Under the pieces are notes generated by a model. It did not search any database and was not told the origin of the DNA. It was given only the letters and a program-made list of their open reading frames with translations. The position numbers and the translations under genes are program-made. Below are positions 1 to 11,412 of a stretch of 64,000 bases of DNA, piece by piece. Positions within the stretch are counted from its first letter, which is position 1, and each line of letters starts with the position of its first letter. Origin of the DNA: Heliopora coerulea (lineage: Eukaryota > Cnidaria > Anthozoa > Scleralcyonacea > Helioporidae); assembly GCA_030142905.1 (NCBI GenBank), contig JASJOG010000251.1, positions 203,501 through 267,500 of the forward strand, in the 5' to 3' direction.

Positions 1-721
1 CACTGAAATAAAGCAGACCTGCACTTTTTGACAACATTTCGTCTGGTCTATATGCTTCTCGGACAATTTAAGGTCTCCAAGCTACACTTCACCAATGATA
101 TTGTAAGTATATATCGTTAAACACCAACGTTACGGCACATAAATATGCCCTTAACTTTACTGAAGATGGTTTCCGTGTAGGAAGGTTTAACGTCAGACAC
201 CAGCAGTTTTAAGTTTTCAAATTCCCATTAATCTGGATGTACAACATAAAATGTACAATCGCTGCATTCCCGGGGTCAAACCGTTCAATGAATCAACTTT
301 ACTTAGCTGACAGTTCTTCGAAAGGGGGAATCCATGTCCGAAAAACAGGAAAACAAAACTTCCACCACTGATATGTCCACGACGCTTTTGTTCTTAACTT
401 TTAAGTTGACTGCTGAAGCGACACCTCTTTCATTTTTATACTCGTGATGTCTATAACTGATGCAAATTCAGCGAAAGTTAAACCGCAAACATCCGGTCGT
501 CGGTTATGTAATTCCTGTCCAAATATTATTGAAACAAGATTATTCTGGTTTAACTTGACGAGAAACCTGAGGATTATAGCAAGCTTGTTTGAAATAATCC
601 TCCGATATACACAGATGTAAAAGTAGGGACGAGTTGTACAATTACGAAAACCTGTTGTGAACGTGAAAGGTGGGGTTATTAATTCGGTGTGGAAAATTTA
701 GGAATACGATAATATGAGTCT
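1..721. other. Non-coding, nothing recognised
   Basis: AT-rich sequence with no open frame of useful length and no exon or repeat that I recognise. The last 150 bases contain weak matches (a 'ggattat' core followed by a GGTTATTAAT-like stretch) to the degenerate repeats at 909-1230, so it may be older copies of the same repeat. Confidence 0.4.
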
Positions 722-856
722 GTACATGTTGATGATGGTAGATCGTCCAGGTTAGTCTAGTCTTGGGAAAGACTGTTAGTAACTTGTGGTGTTGGTCACC
801 AACAGTCTTTCTCAAGACTGCACTAACCTGGACGATCTACCATCACCCACATGTAC
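722..856. repeat. 135-bp inverted repeat (hairpin/MITE-like)
   Basis: GTACATG at 722 pairs with CATGTAC at 850-856. Inward from there the arms match over about 60 bases with few mismatches, including GATGGTAGATCGTCCAGG on the left against its complement on the right. The loop around 781-798 is short and contains its own small palindrome (GTTGGTCACCAAC). A fold-back or MITE-like insertion is the likeliest reading. No target-site duplication was identified. Confidence 0.75.
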
Positions 857-908
857 CAATTCTACTGAGTTCAAACCATTTATTGTGATTCTGGTTTTCG
901 ACGAAAAG

Positions 909-1230
909 CAGAGGATTACCGCGTGTTCATAACAAAATAATCTCGATATAATACATCAAAGGAAAACAAGAGATAATTCAAATTTTACTGACCTAAAAAC
1001 TTTAGGAAAATGTACAAGGCGGAGTTATGAAATGTGACTACAAAAATTCACGATTATTTTGGAGCTATTCGAGTTTTACTTTTCACCTATGGAAACCAGA
1101 GGATTACCGCGTGTTTATTGGTAAAAAGCTCGACAAATTACATCAAAGGAAAAGTGGGGATAATTCAAATTTTTCTAACCTGGAAAATCGAAGAGAACGG
1201 ACAAGGTGGGGAAGAGGAGTTTATGAATTA
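909..1230. repeat. Degenerate tandem duplication, ~188-bp period
   Basis: CAGAGGATTACCGCGTGTT occurs at 909 and again at 1097. Both copies continue with a shared order of blocks: ACATCAAAGGAAAA, GATAATTCAAATTTT, then GTTATGAA or a near match. The open frame across this region (from about 1027 to 1536) looks like a by-product of the repeats and is not called as a gene. Confidence 0.6.
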
Positions 1231-1532
1231 AACGAGACTAGGAAAATTCAGGATTATGTCGGGATTATTTTTGATCAAAGAAAACCAAAGGATTATTCTA
1301 GAATTATTTCCCAAATGGGAAACGCAAGAAAATTTGTATCCCAAGTAATCCACAAACAACCGAACGTTCAAAAACACAGAAAGCTCGACCTTTCTGTGAC
1401 GAAAAGCGAAAGATTAATGACAAACATCTGGTCGTCAGCTATATTATCCCAGAGAACGGCAAGAAATTCAAATTCACATCAAATAGTAGATACTCTACCA
1501 GTGTGCGTTAGCTCTGGATCGTTTGTAGGAAT

Positions 1533-3012
1533 ATGAACATCACAGCAACGTTCTTTCATGTTGCTGTATTCACGGTACTGTCACTCTTGACGAGTGGCGA
1601 GGCAAGTCTGTCAGAAAGTTATTCAATTCCTGGCTATCCTGCGTCCAATCTCACAGTTTACAACCAGAGTAATAATGAGTTCTACGCCTGTTTTAAGCTG
1701 GACTCAAACGAATCCATCTGTGCAAACAGTTCGCAGACCCACCTACAAGTAATAAGGGTGAGTAGTGAAATTCTATTTGACATTCGTGAAACGAGAAATT
1801 ATGAATTTCGACGAATTGGAAACCTCTCCCTGGTAAAATTTAAAAACCAGAAAGAGAAACGTTTACTGGTAAATAATCTGCTCTTTGATTCTCAAGAACG
1901 AGTCGACTCATCCTACTTGGCTGATATTGATGAAAAGGAATTCGAGAATCAAGCGAGGGAATTGATGATGAGCGGCGAAGTCGCCTCTCTCGCTTCCCTG
2001 GTTGATTCCATTGATGACCTCGACTTAAATAAAGTCCAGCAAGAAACCGTGAGGCCAATACTGGTATTAGCCTTGAACACACTGACAGCCGAGAGTAACT
2101 TGAAAGCAAACGGACAATTAAAAATGGATAATTCCAAGTACATTCGAAATAGACGCGAGCGGAGAAGAAAGAGGTCATCAGGGTGTTATAAGTCACCAAT
2201 GGGATCTAATTGTTTGAGAATGTGTGGGCCAGGTTGTTCGTGTTGGCGCTTTGTGTGGCGATTGCTGTTTCCACCAAGGATGTTATGATCATGACTTATG
2301 TTGCAAGAAAAATTTCTTTAGCTTGGGTTGTTTGAGTCCAGTCAGACTGATCTTGCACTTCACTTGTGGTGGTTACCCTAACTGTGGTAAACCCAGACCC
2401 AGCTGTTTTCCAGCAGAAGCCACTGTCCAGAAAAAAAATTCGAAGACAACATTTCTCAGAAACCTTCGTATTGGGGATGAAATCCGCACTGTGAACGGCG
2501 AAGGCAGAGAGACGTACACCAAAGTTATGGCTTTTCTTGTCTACCAGCCCCATTCTTCGCTGACGTACCTTCGAATGCAATTTACAGATGGTCATAGCCT
2601 CACTGTCTCCAAACATCATTTAGTTTTCAAACAAGAGAGCGAAAAGTCCAAAGTAGCCGTTCTTGTCGGAGAGATTGCTGTCGGCGACAACCTCTTCAAA
2701 CTCTCTGACCGTGACAAGACATTGCAACCATTAAAAGTTGCCTCGATTACCGAAACCCTAGGACACGGTGATTTTGCACCACTCACTGATCAAGGAACGT
2801 TGCTGATTGACGGAGTTCTCACCTCTTGTTATGCCGAAATCAGAAGTCATCGCCTCGCTCACCTCGCTTTGACTCCGCTACGGCTGTGGAAGTCTTGGTT
2901 CCCGTCAAAAGAAGTACAAGATGGAATTCAATGGTATGCGAACCAGCTACAGAAAGGAGTCGAGGAGCTAAAACCTTTCCTTCCCAAAACATTTTCGGAT
3001 GTTTTGGACTAA
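1533..3012 (+). CDS. Secreted Cys-rich (PLA2-like) protein with C-terminal Hint domain, frame broken
   Basis: The ATG at 1533 opens a frame with a hydrophobic signal peptide (about residues 1-24), a pro-region with several N-glycosylation sequons, and a strongly basic furin-like site (RERRRKRSS, about 2150-2178). A Cys-rich module follows (about 2178-2400) with the CYDHDLCC motif, whose His-Asp pair resembles the CCxxHDxC site of secreted phospholipase A2, possibly conodipine-like. A Hint (hedgehog/intein) domain starts at Cys-Phe-Pro (2404), with DGHSLTVS, KHHLVF and a conserved late block near 2812-2835 (DGVLTSCYA). Hint domains autoprocess the chain at their first Cys. The Cys-rich module is split: the first frame runs to 2288, and the second, one base out of phase, is open from about 2224 to 3012. 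It could be a pseudogene, an assembly error or an allele. No intron fits in the overlap. Confidence 0.75.
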
Positions 3013-5774
3013 GAATACATGCAAGTTCTGATGAGAACTTTGATTTGTGACTTTTTCTTTTTTTAATAACGGAGGTTATAAGTCTACTTTCAATCGTCGA
3101 CTTATCTTGGTATTTCTGTATTCCTCGTTGACGATTTACTTTTGTGTTTCTTATTTTATAATTTCAAAAAAATTTGGTCAAATTCTGTTTATTTAGTGTT
3201 ATTTTTTTATTACTATTTTCATCTCGACCGCAGCGTTATAACACAAACCTTCAACATGGTTGGTTTTCGGGTTTTCAATTTAACCAGGGCGTAAACTTGG
3301 GATGATAACGACTCAGTGCTGTAGTATAGCAATATAGTTAACACTATTTCCATGAGTTTGGTAGCGATTGCTTCAATAGTGTCAAAGAGTCCTTTCTCTT
3401 TGCCTCACGCTGTGAGCTCGATATATTAACCAAAAATTTATGGCCTTCGGAACAGGTTCAAGCTTGAACCACTTGAAGTCCCTTGATATAACCCAAGCAG
3501 CTTTAAAGCTTGTTTACACTTACATGTTTAACTGCTATTTAGGACTGCCATTTTGTCGTAAAATCGTCCATGATCTACACAAGCGATTTCAAGTCGCAGT
3601 CAGATATGTGATGGAAATTACAGCAAAATCAATCATGTAAATGAGTCTTTGAACACATTCACATGCAAACAGAAGATATGCACCTTTAATTTCAACACAA
3701 TGTTCCCTTTAAAGTTACAGAAAGTATTACTATGACATTATTCCTGAATTAAAACACAGTCAGTGGTTACAAAAAAATCAAGTGAAGTCAATTATACTGT
3801 GCGTAAAATTGTTAAAATAGAGCCTTTTTTATTCAAACGATTAGATTTAGAACTTTCGTCTGGATCATCCAGGATACCGTTACTAATACACAGATTTGCA
3901 GTAAACGCCTTGCATAGGTGTCTACCAATGGAGTAACTTCAGCAAAGTGAAATATAAGAACTGTTTCAGTTCTTCCAATTTGGTCAAGAACTGTTGATGT
4001 TTTTGGAGGTCAATTTCGGGGTAGCGCGAGTTGAAATTACCGGTCATCAGTTGAAAGCAACTTTTACGATCGGCGAGCTATTTACAGAATGGTTTGCGAT
4101 CGCCTTTTAGGCAACCAGATACTAATCAGAATCACAAAGTTAATTACAAAATTGTGCTGAAGCTTATAATTATGATATTGTTAATAGCTGACACGAAAAG
4201 ACCAGTGGTATGAGCTTGATTATGTTGGGAGTCGACTGGCTACCTATACAGTGAGCGTAAGCACCAATTGTCGTCACCAGAAAAATTAGGTAAGAGCGTT
4301 TTCATAAGTTTCAAACTGAAAAGTTAATTCGTAAACATTTGGTTTAAAATCTAAATATCAACGAATTCTCGAATTGATCAAACCCTAAAAGCTACAATGA
4401 CGAAGGAGTTTCCGCCATAAAAAATACTCAAAATGAATTACAGTGTTAATTACAAATGTTCAAACATAGAACCCAGTACTAAATAACCTTTCTCTATCTA
4501 TTTTACTCCATCTAACAAAAAACTCGTGACCGATTTCTTCCTTTACTATTATTAGAAATTTCGTACGAATATTTCTTCTAAAATGGAATACCGTAATACC
4601 ATTAAGCGTTGTTGTACGTCCCCTACATCTCTCAATCGGGTAGATATGGTGATAGGATTTGTTGAATGGTCATAGCGCCCCAGTGAGTCAGTTGGTCCTA
4701 AATCCAGACAAACGTTTCTTCAACACAGTTAAAAATGTTGCGAAGTAGAAATTCAAATTAAGCATTGGAAAACCGACCAGATTTAAAAGTAAATAGCTTA
4801 AGAATAGTTCTACCTAGCCTATGTTCTCTAAGTTGTTGTACGCTGCGTGTCCATTGCAGATTCATCCTCAGCGTAACATGAAGAGGAAATTTTATGATTA
4901 ATACTAAAGTCAACTAGAAAAGCTGATTTGAACGGGATTCGATCGTGCATCTTCTCGTCAAGTCAACTGGGAAAAGTATAGAATTGAAACACTTCACATG
5001 CTCAAGGATAAGCTTCAAGTTGTCACGAGCGTCTCTCGTGCAGTTGAAATGGATACTACGGGGACAATGATAAAAAAAGCACTCGTTTTTACGTGTGTAG
5101 AGAACGAAACCTGTGCACAGCGACGTTTCTCTTACCTGTGGAAGATAGAGACAAATATTTGACACTTTGAACAACGAGAGAGCACCATCACGAGACTAAA
5201 TTGGAAGGATATTTAAACAAATTCGTCAATTTCGCAACATAAAACATCTAATTTTATTTGGGCGGGAAACTTTTTGGCAGGATCAAGGACGTATCTTTCA
5301 CAATTTTAACTTGATTTCCAACAAAATGTTATTCTGTTAAAGACTGAATTCCAGAGTGACTATCAGTCCATAATTCAATGAAATAAAAGAGAATCCATTT
5401 CTCAATGACAAAAAAGAGAGAGAATCGATTAATCAATGAAAACAGAAAACACAACCCAGAACCCACTAATCAATGGAAAAAAAAAAGAGAATGTTCACGA
5501 ATCTTGAAATTAAATATTTTGCCAGGGACTTTCAGCACTTTTTACTTCCCAAATGTCCGAGTCAGTATTTTGTTTCAGTAAAACATTGGCATTTTACCAC
5601 CATTGAGTTTTCTCCTATTTCTTTGCGCAATGAAAACTTAGCACCAAAGGAAGGACCAAATCCACTCGCTTTGGTGTAAATGCAAAGGTGATTATTCCCT
5701 GGGGAATGAAAAGCCATATTTCTGGAAGCCCAAATGGCAAATAAAAATTTCAAAATAAAAAAACAAATGCAGGA
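3013..5774. other. Intergenic, nothing recognised
   Basis: About 2.7 kb downstream of the Hint gene. Only short, composition-biased open frames (up to 86 codons) occur, with no domain signature, splice-flanked exon or clear repeat that I can support. The 3' UTR of the Hint gene must lie in the first part, but I could not place a polyadenylation signal with confidence. Confidence 0.4.
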
Positions 5775-6518
5775 ATGAATGAGATTGGGAAGCGATACAC
5801 AGGATACAGTAGAGAAGCGATTCTCACTATGTCTGCCTCGTTGTTCACACTGCTCATGCACCCGGTATCAGAATGTATCTTCATGTATCAGTACTACAAT
5901 AAACTAATCTACCTGAGCGACGTGCAACAGATGTTGTTTTCAGGACACTTTTTCAAACACACTCACACACTTAAATCACACACAATTGTTTGGGATATCT
6001 CAAAAAATTCTGGCTCCTACACTTCATTTAGTATCGCCTACACAGGAATCCCAAAATACTTAATCGTCACTGCTTTCAGAATAACGCGTTTGACCTTGTC
6101 GCTGTATTGGCAATATTTATCACAAGGTAATTTGTTTTCATTCCATCTTTCTTACCTGCCATTGTTGGTGATCCACAAAGAGAAACATGTTTTGTTCAGG
6201 GTTATTAATAACAAGGTCTTTCTTCAGGTTTTTGTGATGGAAATGAAACAACTGTTTTTCGTAGTCTTGTGCAAAAATTTCAAAGGTTGCCTGGAAGAAA
6301 CAGATGTATTAATTTACTGCTACCTAACCAGTGTTTATCTCAAGAAACTTCAGAGCAGAGGCCCACTAAAAAGGTTGTGTATACAGGGGTTTCAAAAAGA
6401 TTTGGGGATAAGAGTTGGAATTCGCAGAGTAAGAGAAGGAACTTTATCGAGGGCTAGAGATCCCAAAACCGTAGTGATAGGAGATCTCATCTGGAAACAT
6501 GCTGTAGCTAAAATCTAG
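5775..6518 (+). CDS. Unrecognised 247-codon open frame, doubtful
   Basis: The frame opens with ATG at 5775 and stays open for 247 codons. The predicted protein is hydrophobic and rich in Leu, Phe, Tyr and Ile in the first 160 residues, then basic (LKRLCIQGF, GIRRVREGT). It has no signal peptide or domain that I recognise, and a second frame is also open across 6269-6457. In AT-rich cnidarian DNA a frame of this length can arise by chance or from an old mobile element. I list it because it is the longest frame between 3 and 13 kb, but I think it more likely spurious than real. Confidence 0.15.
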   Translation: MNEIGKRYTGYSREAILTMSASLFTLLMHPVSECIFMYQYYNKLIYLSDVQQMLFSGHFFKHTHTLKSHTIVWDISKNSGSYTSFSIAYTGIPKYLIVTAFRITRLTLSLYWQYLSQGNLFSFHLSYLPLLVIHKEKHVLFRVINNKVFLQVFVMEMKQLFFVVLCKNFKGCLEETDVLIYCYLTSVYLKKLQSRGPLKRLCIQGFQKDLGIRVGIRRVREGTLSRARDPKTVVIGDLIWKHAVAKI

Positions 6519-6845
6519 CAGTCTGACTTATAAGTTAAGTAAAGGACCACCAACAGCCAAAACAGGCTTCGGAGATACGACATATAAACGTCGCTTGCAA
6601 CGCGTGACGCCTTGTTTTGAAACCCCTTGCACAGTGACGGCTTAGATTAATTACGATAAACTTCTAAAGTTATGTAATTGTGTGGAACTACCGGTATGTA
6701 CTTGGGTGAAGGACAAGGATATTAGGTACCACTCCGAGTGAACTAAGTGACAAACCTCTAGTTGACCAATGTGCTGAGCCACTGTCTGTCAACAATCACT
6801 GATCATCCCGTACATTATTTACGTATGTTTGTGCTTATACAAGCG

Positions 6846-7157
6846 CCCTAGACTTGAAAGGTCCCCTCATCTCGATCAAAAAGTGTCTCTGCCTCTTACA
6901 AAACTCTACATCGGTGAGACTAGCCGACGTCTCTGACATTTGCCCAACATCTTCGTTCCATAAGAAACAACGATGTTGACAAGCCTGTCACCCGACATTT
7001 CAATAGCGTTAACCATTCTATTTCGGACACGAAAGTTTCTGCTATCTCATCAATCTCCGGGGACAACGATAGCCGCAAGAGACAAGAAAGGCGTCTCATT
7101 TTTAGGCTAGGAACCACTCATCCCTATGGACTCAATAAACGTTTTTCTTTTATTTAA
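6846..7157 (+). pseudogene. Penelope-like element remnant: GIY-YIG endonuclease end
   Basis: The reading at 6895-6930 gives KLYIGETSRRL, the GIY-YIG endonuclease core found at the C-terminus of Penelope-like retroelement proteins. Further on, in another frame (about 6975-7157), come DKPVTRHFN, RQERRLIFRLGTTHP and YGLNKRFSF, the characteristic end of that domain. The two parts are in different frames and the first hits a stop directly after the core, so the copy is dead. The end of this remnant marks the start of the 3-kb block that is repeated at 60987. Confidence 0.75.
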
Positions 7158-7455
7158 CCCCTCATAAGTTTTTGTCAATTTCTAGCATGGGCAAATAATA
7201 ACATCAGCTTCCCCTTCTGTTGTCTTTCTTTTTCCACATACATATTTCCATTCCCTTGGGGACCCTGGGGATTCAACCCAATGTCAGTTTCCTGATCGTC
7301 GTTTAAAAATAGCAAATGACTTCCTTGTCGTTACCTAGTCGTTGATTTGTTTGTTTTAGTTTCTCGCATTTCAATGGTTAACTTTTTATCACATGACTCC
7401 TTTTCGTATAAAATCCAGTCCAGTTGCTACTCCCATTTTAGAACACGTTTCCTTC

Positions 7456-7480
7456 CCAACGAAGGGACTTTGCTTGAAAC
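7456..7480 (+). ncRNA. Decayed hammerhead-ribozyme-like core
   Basis: CCAACGA, then a 13-base spacer, then GAAAC. The right-hand duplicate (61362-61386) has the consensus CTGACGA at the same place, so this copy has lost two core bases and should be inactive. Hammerhead motifs are known from the terminal repeats of Penelope-like elements, which fits the PLE remnant just upstream. Confidence 0.45.
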
Positions 7481-8575
7481 AATGATATTCTTTGAGATCA
7501 ATTACGGCCGTTATCAACCTTCTAATTTTTTACCATGATATGGTGGCCTGTTTTAACCCTGGGGGTACATTGCTGGCTTAAGATTATCAGGGAATATTAC
7601 ATAAAAATAAAGCACACGGCTTTTATAAGTAGAGGTCCGGTAAGGACCATTTCTGATGCCCTCAGCACAAGTGATGTGGTCAACCGGAACTCGTAGATAG
7701 TCCGATCTGTTACAACTGCCTTACCTCCACATGTCTGAATTCTGCCTCACTGTCGCCCTTCCAACGAGAAAACAAAAAACACACAACTTTTTCAACATCG
7801 TTTCTTGGCCACAAAATGAAATCCATGTCACGAGAACAACCAATCACATCCTGTAATAAAACAGTACAAAGTTTGTGCTTGATCAAACAGGTTATTCAAA
7901 AAAGAAATTTGAACAAGATGAACATTTTATTTCAGAGTGATCCTTTTAACAAATAGAAGAGCTTGAGCGTTTCTGTGCTGTGATATAAACATGACTGACT
8001 TCATCTCAAATGGAAAAACACCTACAGAAAACATGACGCATAGCTGAGTTTGTTCTTTAACATAACCAAAGTTTTTTTTTTTTGTTTATTTTTGAGTTTT
8101 TATGATGTCATCCATGTCCCTGTGCTTTAATACAAAATGAAAATGACGCCATGGTGCCAAGGGTGTACTTAATCCACTTTGATTAGGGGGTGTCCAGCTT
8201 AATTTGTACGAAAATTGTATCCTTTCGATAATTGCCCAAATCTAATTTGACGCGCATTCAGGCCATGTACGGTGTAGTCTCGTTTCCTCAGTCCTAATAT
8301 GTAAACTAAACATAAATCAATAACCAAAAGGGATTTTGAACTACCTTACCGAACCAATATTGCCGAAATTTTCTGCGGATTTTTTCCACAAACTTTTGAG
8401 GTGTCAAACACACCCACACACCCCATAAACTATGCCCCTGCATGGTGTCTGTCTACTTAGGGAGAAAATGTGGTTTGTCCAATCATTACATGCACAGGAT
8501 GCATCTAATTTTATTAAGGATAACACAAAGAAAAACAATTTATGATCAGCCATTAAATTTCCTCATTCTCAACTG

Positions 8576-11412
8576 TTACTCTGAGGACGATTCTGTTTCC
8601 TGAAATAAAATTGAAAACGACACATTCTGAAAAATAAGTGGTATGTTCTCAGGAGAATTTTTTGTGCTTTTCAAAAGGATTGAATGAGCACACTGTTCCC
8701 AGTATATCTGGTAGCTCAACTGGTAGAATAGCAGTTCTGAAACTCATAGATGTGAATTTGTATTCAGCTCAAGTCAAGTGAGTCAACTGTCAAAAGGACT
8801 TGGGTCAAACCAAGTCAAAAAACTTTAGGACTTGAACTGACAGTCAATGACTAGAATCATTACAACACTGATATCTAATGCACTGGTAGTCCCAAAGGTA
8901 GAATTCCTTGAAACTCTCAATTCACTTATGAACATACAGTAGCAACATGTTTAGGCTGGGTACCAGAGGTCTTGTACTTTTCACCCCAGTAAGCCAGAGA
9001 CAGGAGTTTGTTTTTTTCCTGATGATCCAGCTTTGACTCTGGCCATTCTGTTTATTGAAATAATTTCTTTTACCTCTCATCATCAAGATATACTGAACTA
9101 CATCATTGTTTGAATATTGAAGTTTGTGGGAAATGTTTCAGTGAAGTTCAGTGAATGCCACACCATCTTTTCAATGCACTAAAACACTTTTGTTACATGA
9201 AGGTGTGATATTGACAAGTATAAACCTGAAAGTGTTAGGGAAATGCCAAAACACTACAACAGAAAAAACCAACTTTTCAAGCAAAGGCCATATTTTACAG
9301 CAGCAAACCCTGGGCCTTTCCTTAAAACAGACTTCTCAGTTGTTCTATCTATTTAGAATTCCTCTTTATAGTTGTCACACTAAACATTGAACATGAAAAA
9401 GTTCCCTTTATAAGATAGTTATGTGATACATTCATATATTGTAGGTAGTGCATTGTTGACAGTAATCAAAATTATACCAGCTGGAGCCCAGAGTGGAAGT
9501 GAGAGCTGGAGTTTGTAGCCCTGTATCTGTAGGAGCCAGAGCTGAATAACCAAAGTTTGCACACCTTTACAACATGTCCAGGAGACTCTGTGTGTTAATC
9601 AGACACATCAAAACAATTGCATTAAGCAATGACATCATACAAGAGAACCCTAATGCAATGTAGGTACATGTAAATCATGAAACTTTCTCTGTAACATTGA
9701 ACTGTACCTTTCTTAGGGAATGGTATCGAGGAGCATGAAACTGGACCATATCCTTCTCTAACAATTTCAATGAGCTCTCCATGGAATAGATGTTGTCCTA
9801 CACACACAAAAAAACAAGGGACACTACTGTATTTAAGAATGCTTCAATAGTACAGTAATACTGTGGGTTTTTTCCAAAATTACAGTTACAGCTGCAATTT
9901 TGTGGTTCTGGACTTTGCCCTCAAGTTTCAACCTGCTAACAATGGACAACAGAATGGAAAAGGAATTATCTTCCCTAAATTACCATACCAGAAATAATAG
10001 AGAGATGTGGCCAAATCATGTGTATGTAATCCCTTTGAAAAGTGGCTTGTTATCTCACAAAATAAAAAAAAAAGCTTTTTTTTTTTTTTTTTTTTAGGCA
10101 TGGATGTTAAGTAGCAGCTTATACAAACACCTTGAAATGGCAATTGCTTTCAGACAAACTAGTAAGATTGCTTTTTTTTGGTAAAAAAAGGGGTTGGTAT
10201 AAAATGATTTTTTATGTTTGCTAAGAGGTGCTTACACAAAGACTGAAAACTGAACTAAAAAAGTTTTCAGGGCATACTAAACCCCCAATCAACTGAAACT
10301 GCACATCACATTCAATCTTATCATCAAGTGCACCTTTTACAATTAAAGTTTTTTAAAATTTAAATTGAGTGATAACCAAAACATATGAATACTTTATTTT
10401 CATTATATCTTAGTTGTATTAAAAAAATCATCTCATCTTACCTCAGCTCCCTTAAGTATACTTTGTTTATAATCATTGGTCATCATAGAAATCACCTGAC
10501 TCACTTCAAACAATGCAGACTTCTTATTCTGTTGGAAAAAAGATTACAAAACTGAGTTCTTGTGAAGTAAACTGTTTATTATCTGTAGTAAGTGGCTGCC
10601 ATATATATAAGCTGATTTCAAACTGCACTACAATGTGGTAATCGGGATATTCAAAATCTTAATTATTTGGGGTTTTTTTCAAAATTGATAAATTTGCCAT
10701 CAAACTGGATGGGAGGGTTGATGTTAGGCAAATTTCAAATACTCAAAATATTTCCTCTAGGCATCAAAATTTAAAATTTTGATAAATAAATACTTGACAG
10801 ATTAGCAAAGTTTTGGTTGCAGTCTGTAAATTGTGTTCATCTCTAATATATTCAAGGAAAATGTCTCACTTTCTACTCCAACTGAAGCTTAAGATCATCA
10901 GCAATTGATTGTTAGGAGCCTTTTCATCATGATGGAAATCATCAATATTATAATAACTATCATCATTATCATTATCATTATCAAAATCTTAATTATTAGT
11001 ATCTCTATTGAAATATTATCATTGTTATTATTATCATTTTCATTATTATAGTATAATTACTATTACTATGATTACCATTAGCATTGTTTTATTATCATTA
11101 TCATCTTTATCATTACTATAATCGTTATTATGATCATTGTTATTATCATCATTATAATTACTATCAACATAATAACTCTCCAAGTCAATATCATCACCAT
11201 TATAATTAAGCTAGTCACGTTGCATTTTAAATAGCTATCTTTTCTACCATCAAAAGAACATCACACTACTTCATAAACCTCACCTCATCTTTAAAAACAA
11301 ATGCTACAAACATTTTGAATTCGAACTGCTCTGCTAACGACTGCTTCCCATCATTCAACTTTCTCTTCAACCGGTTCATCATGGCTGACTTCCTCGAACG
11401 AGGACTGGCCAT
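8576..11412 (-). CDS. Four-exon gene, 109-aa helical protein, unknown function
   Basis: Four exons with consensus splice sites, read on the minus strand: 11412-11284 (ATG; donor GAG|GTGAGG), 10528-10442 (acceptor CCAACAG, donor GAG|GTAAGA), 9797-9708 (acceptor TGTGTAG, donor AAAG|GTACAG) and 8599-8576 (acceptor TTTATTTCAG, then TAA). All three internal exon lengths are multiples of three, so the junctions are phase 0 and the frame runs through. The product starts with a basic segment ([15 protein letters not shown]), continues with charged helical sequence ([34 protein letters not shown]) and ends ETESSSE. There is no signal peptide or membrane segment. I do not recognise the family. The last two exons are duplicated at 62493-63686 with almost only synonymous changes, which supports the model. 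Confidence 0.75.
8706..8775 (+). repeat. tRNA-derived SINE-like sequence (left copy)
   Basis: GGTAGCTCAACTGGTAGAAT resembles a tRNA D-arm with an A-box (TAGCTCAACTGG). About 30 bases on, TTTGTATTC could be a worn B-box. It does not fold as an intact tRNA as far as I can see. A near-identical copy lies at about 62625-62700 in the duplicated block. Confidence 0.4.
10938..11205. repeat. Low-complexity ATT/ATC repeat inside intron 1
   Basis: A degenerate run of TCATTA, TTATCA and ATTATT units over about 270 bases. It lies in the intron between the first two exons of the four-exon gene. Confidence 0.85.

Larger units (their letters stand above)
7081..10120. repeat. ~3-kb direct duplication, left copy (pairs with 60987-64000)
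   Basis: From GACAAGAAAGGCGTCTCA (7081) to the end of the segment after the poly-T run (10120) the sequence aligns throughout with 60987-64000, with scattered substitutions and small indels. One clear difference is a 33-bp stretch near 9380-9412 that is absent at about 63300. The block contains the PLE tail, a tRNA-like SINE and the last two exons of the four-exon gene. The right copy is cut by the window end, so the full length is unknown. Confidence 0.9.

Noticed and set aside
1027..1536. 169-codon open frame just before the Hint gene
   Set aside because: It runs through a degenerate tandem duplication, has no domain or signal peptide, and its second half is asparagine/lysine-rich noise. 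The frame overlaps the Hint start by chance.
8706..8775. Functional tRNA gene
   Set aside because: An A-box-like stretch is present, but the acceptor stem, anticodon arm and B-box are not convincing. A SINE-like remnant is the better call.
9622..9807. 61-codon minus-strand frame containing [16 protein letters not shown]
   Set aside because: It is a shadow in another phase of exon 3 of the four-exon gene. The splice phases fit the [15 protein letters not shown] reading instead.
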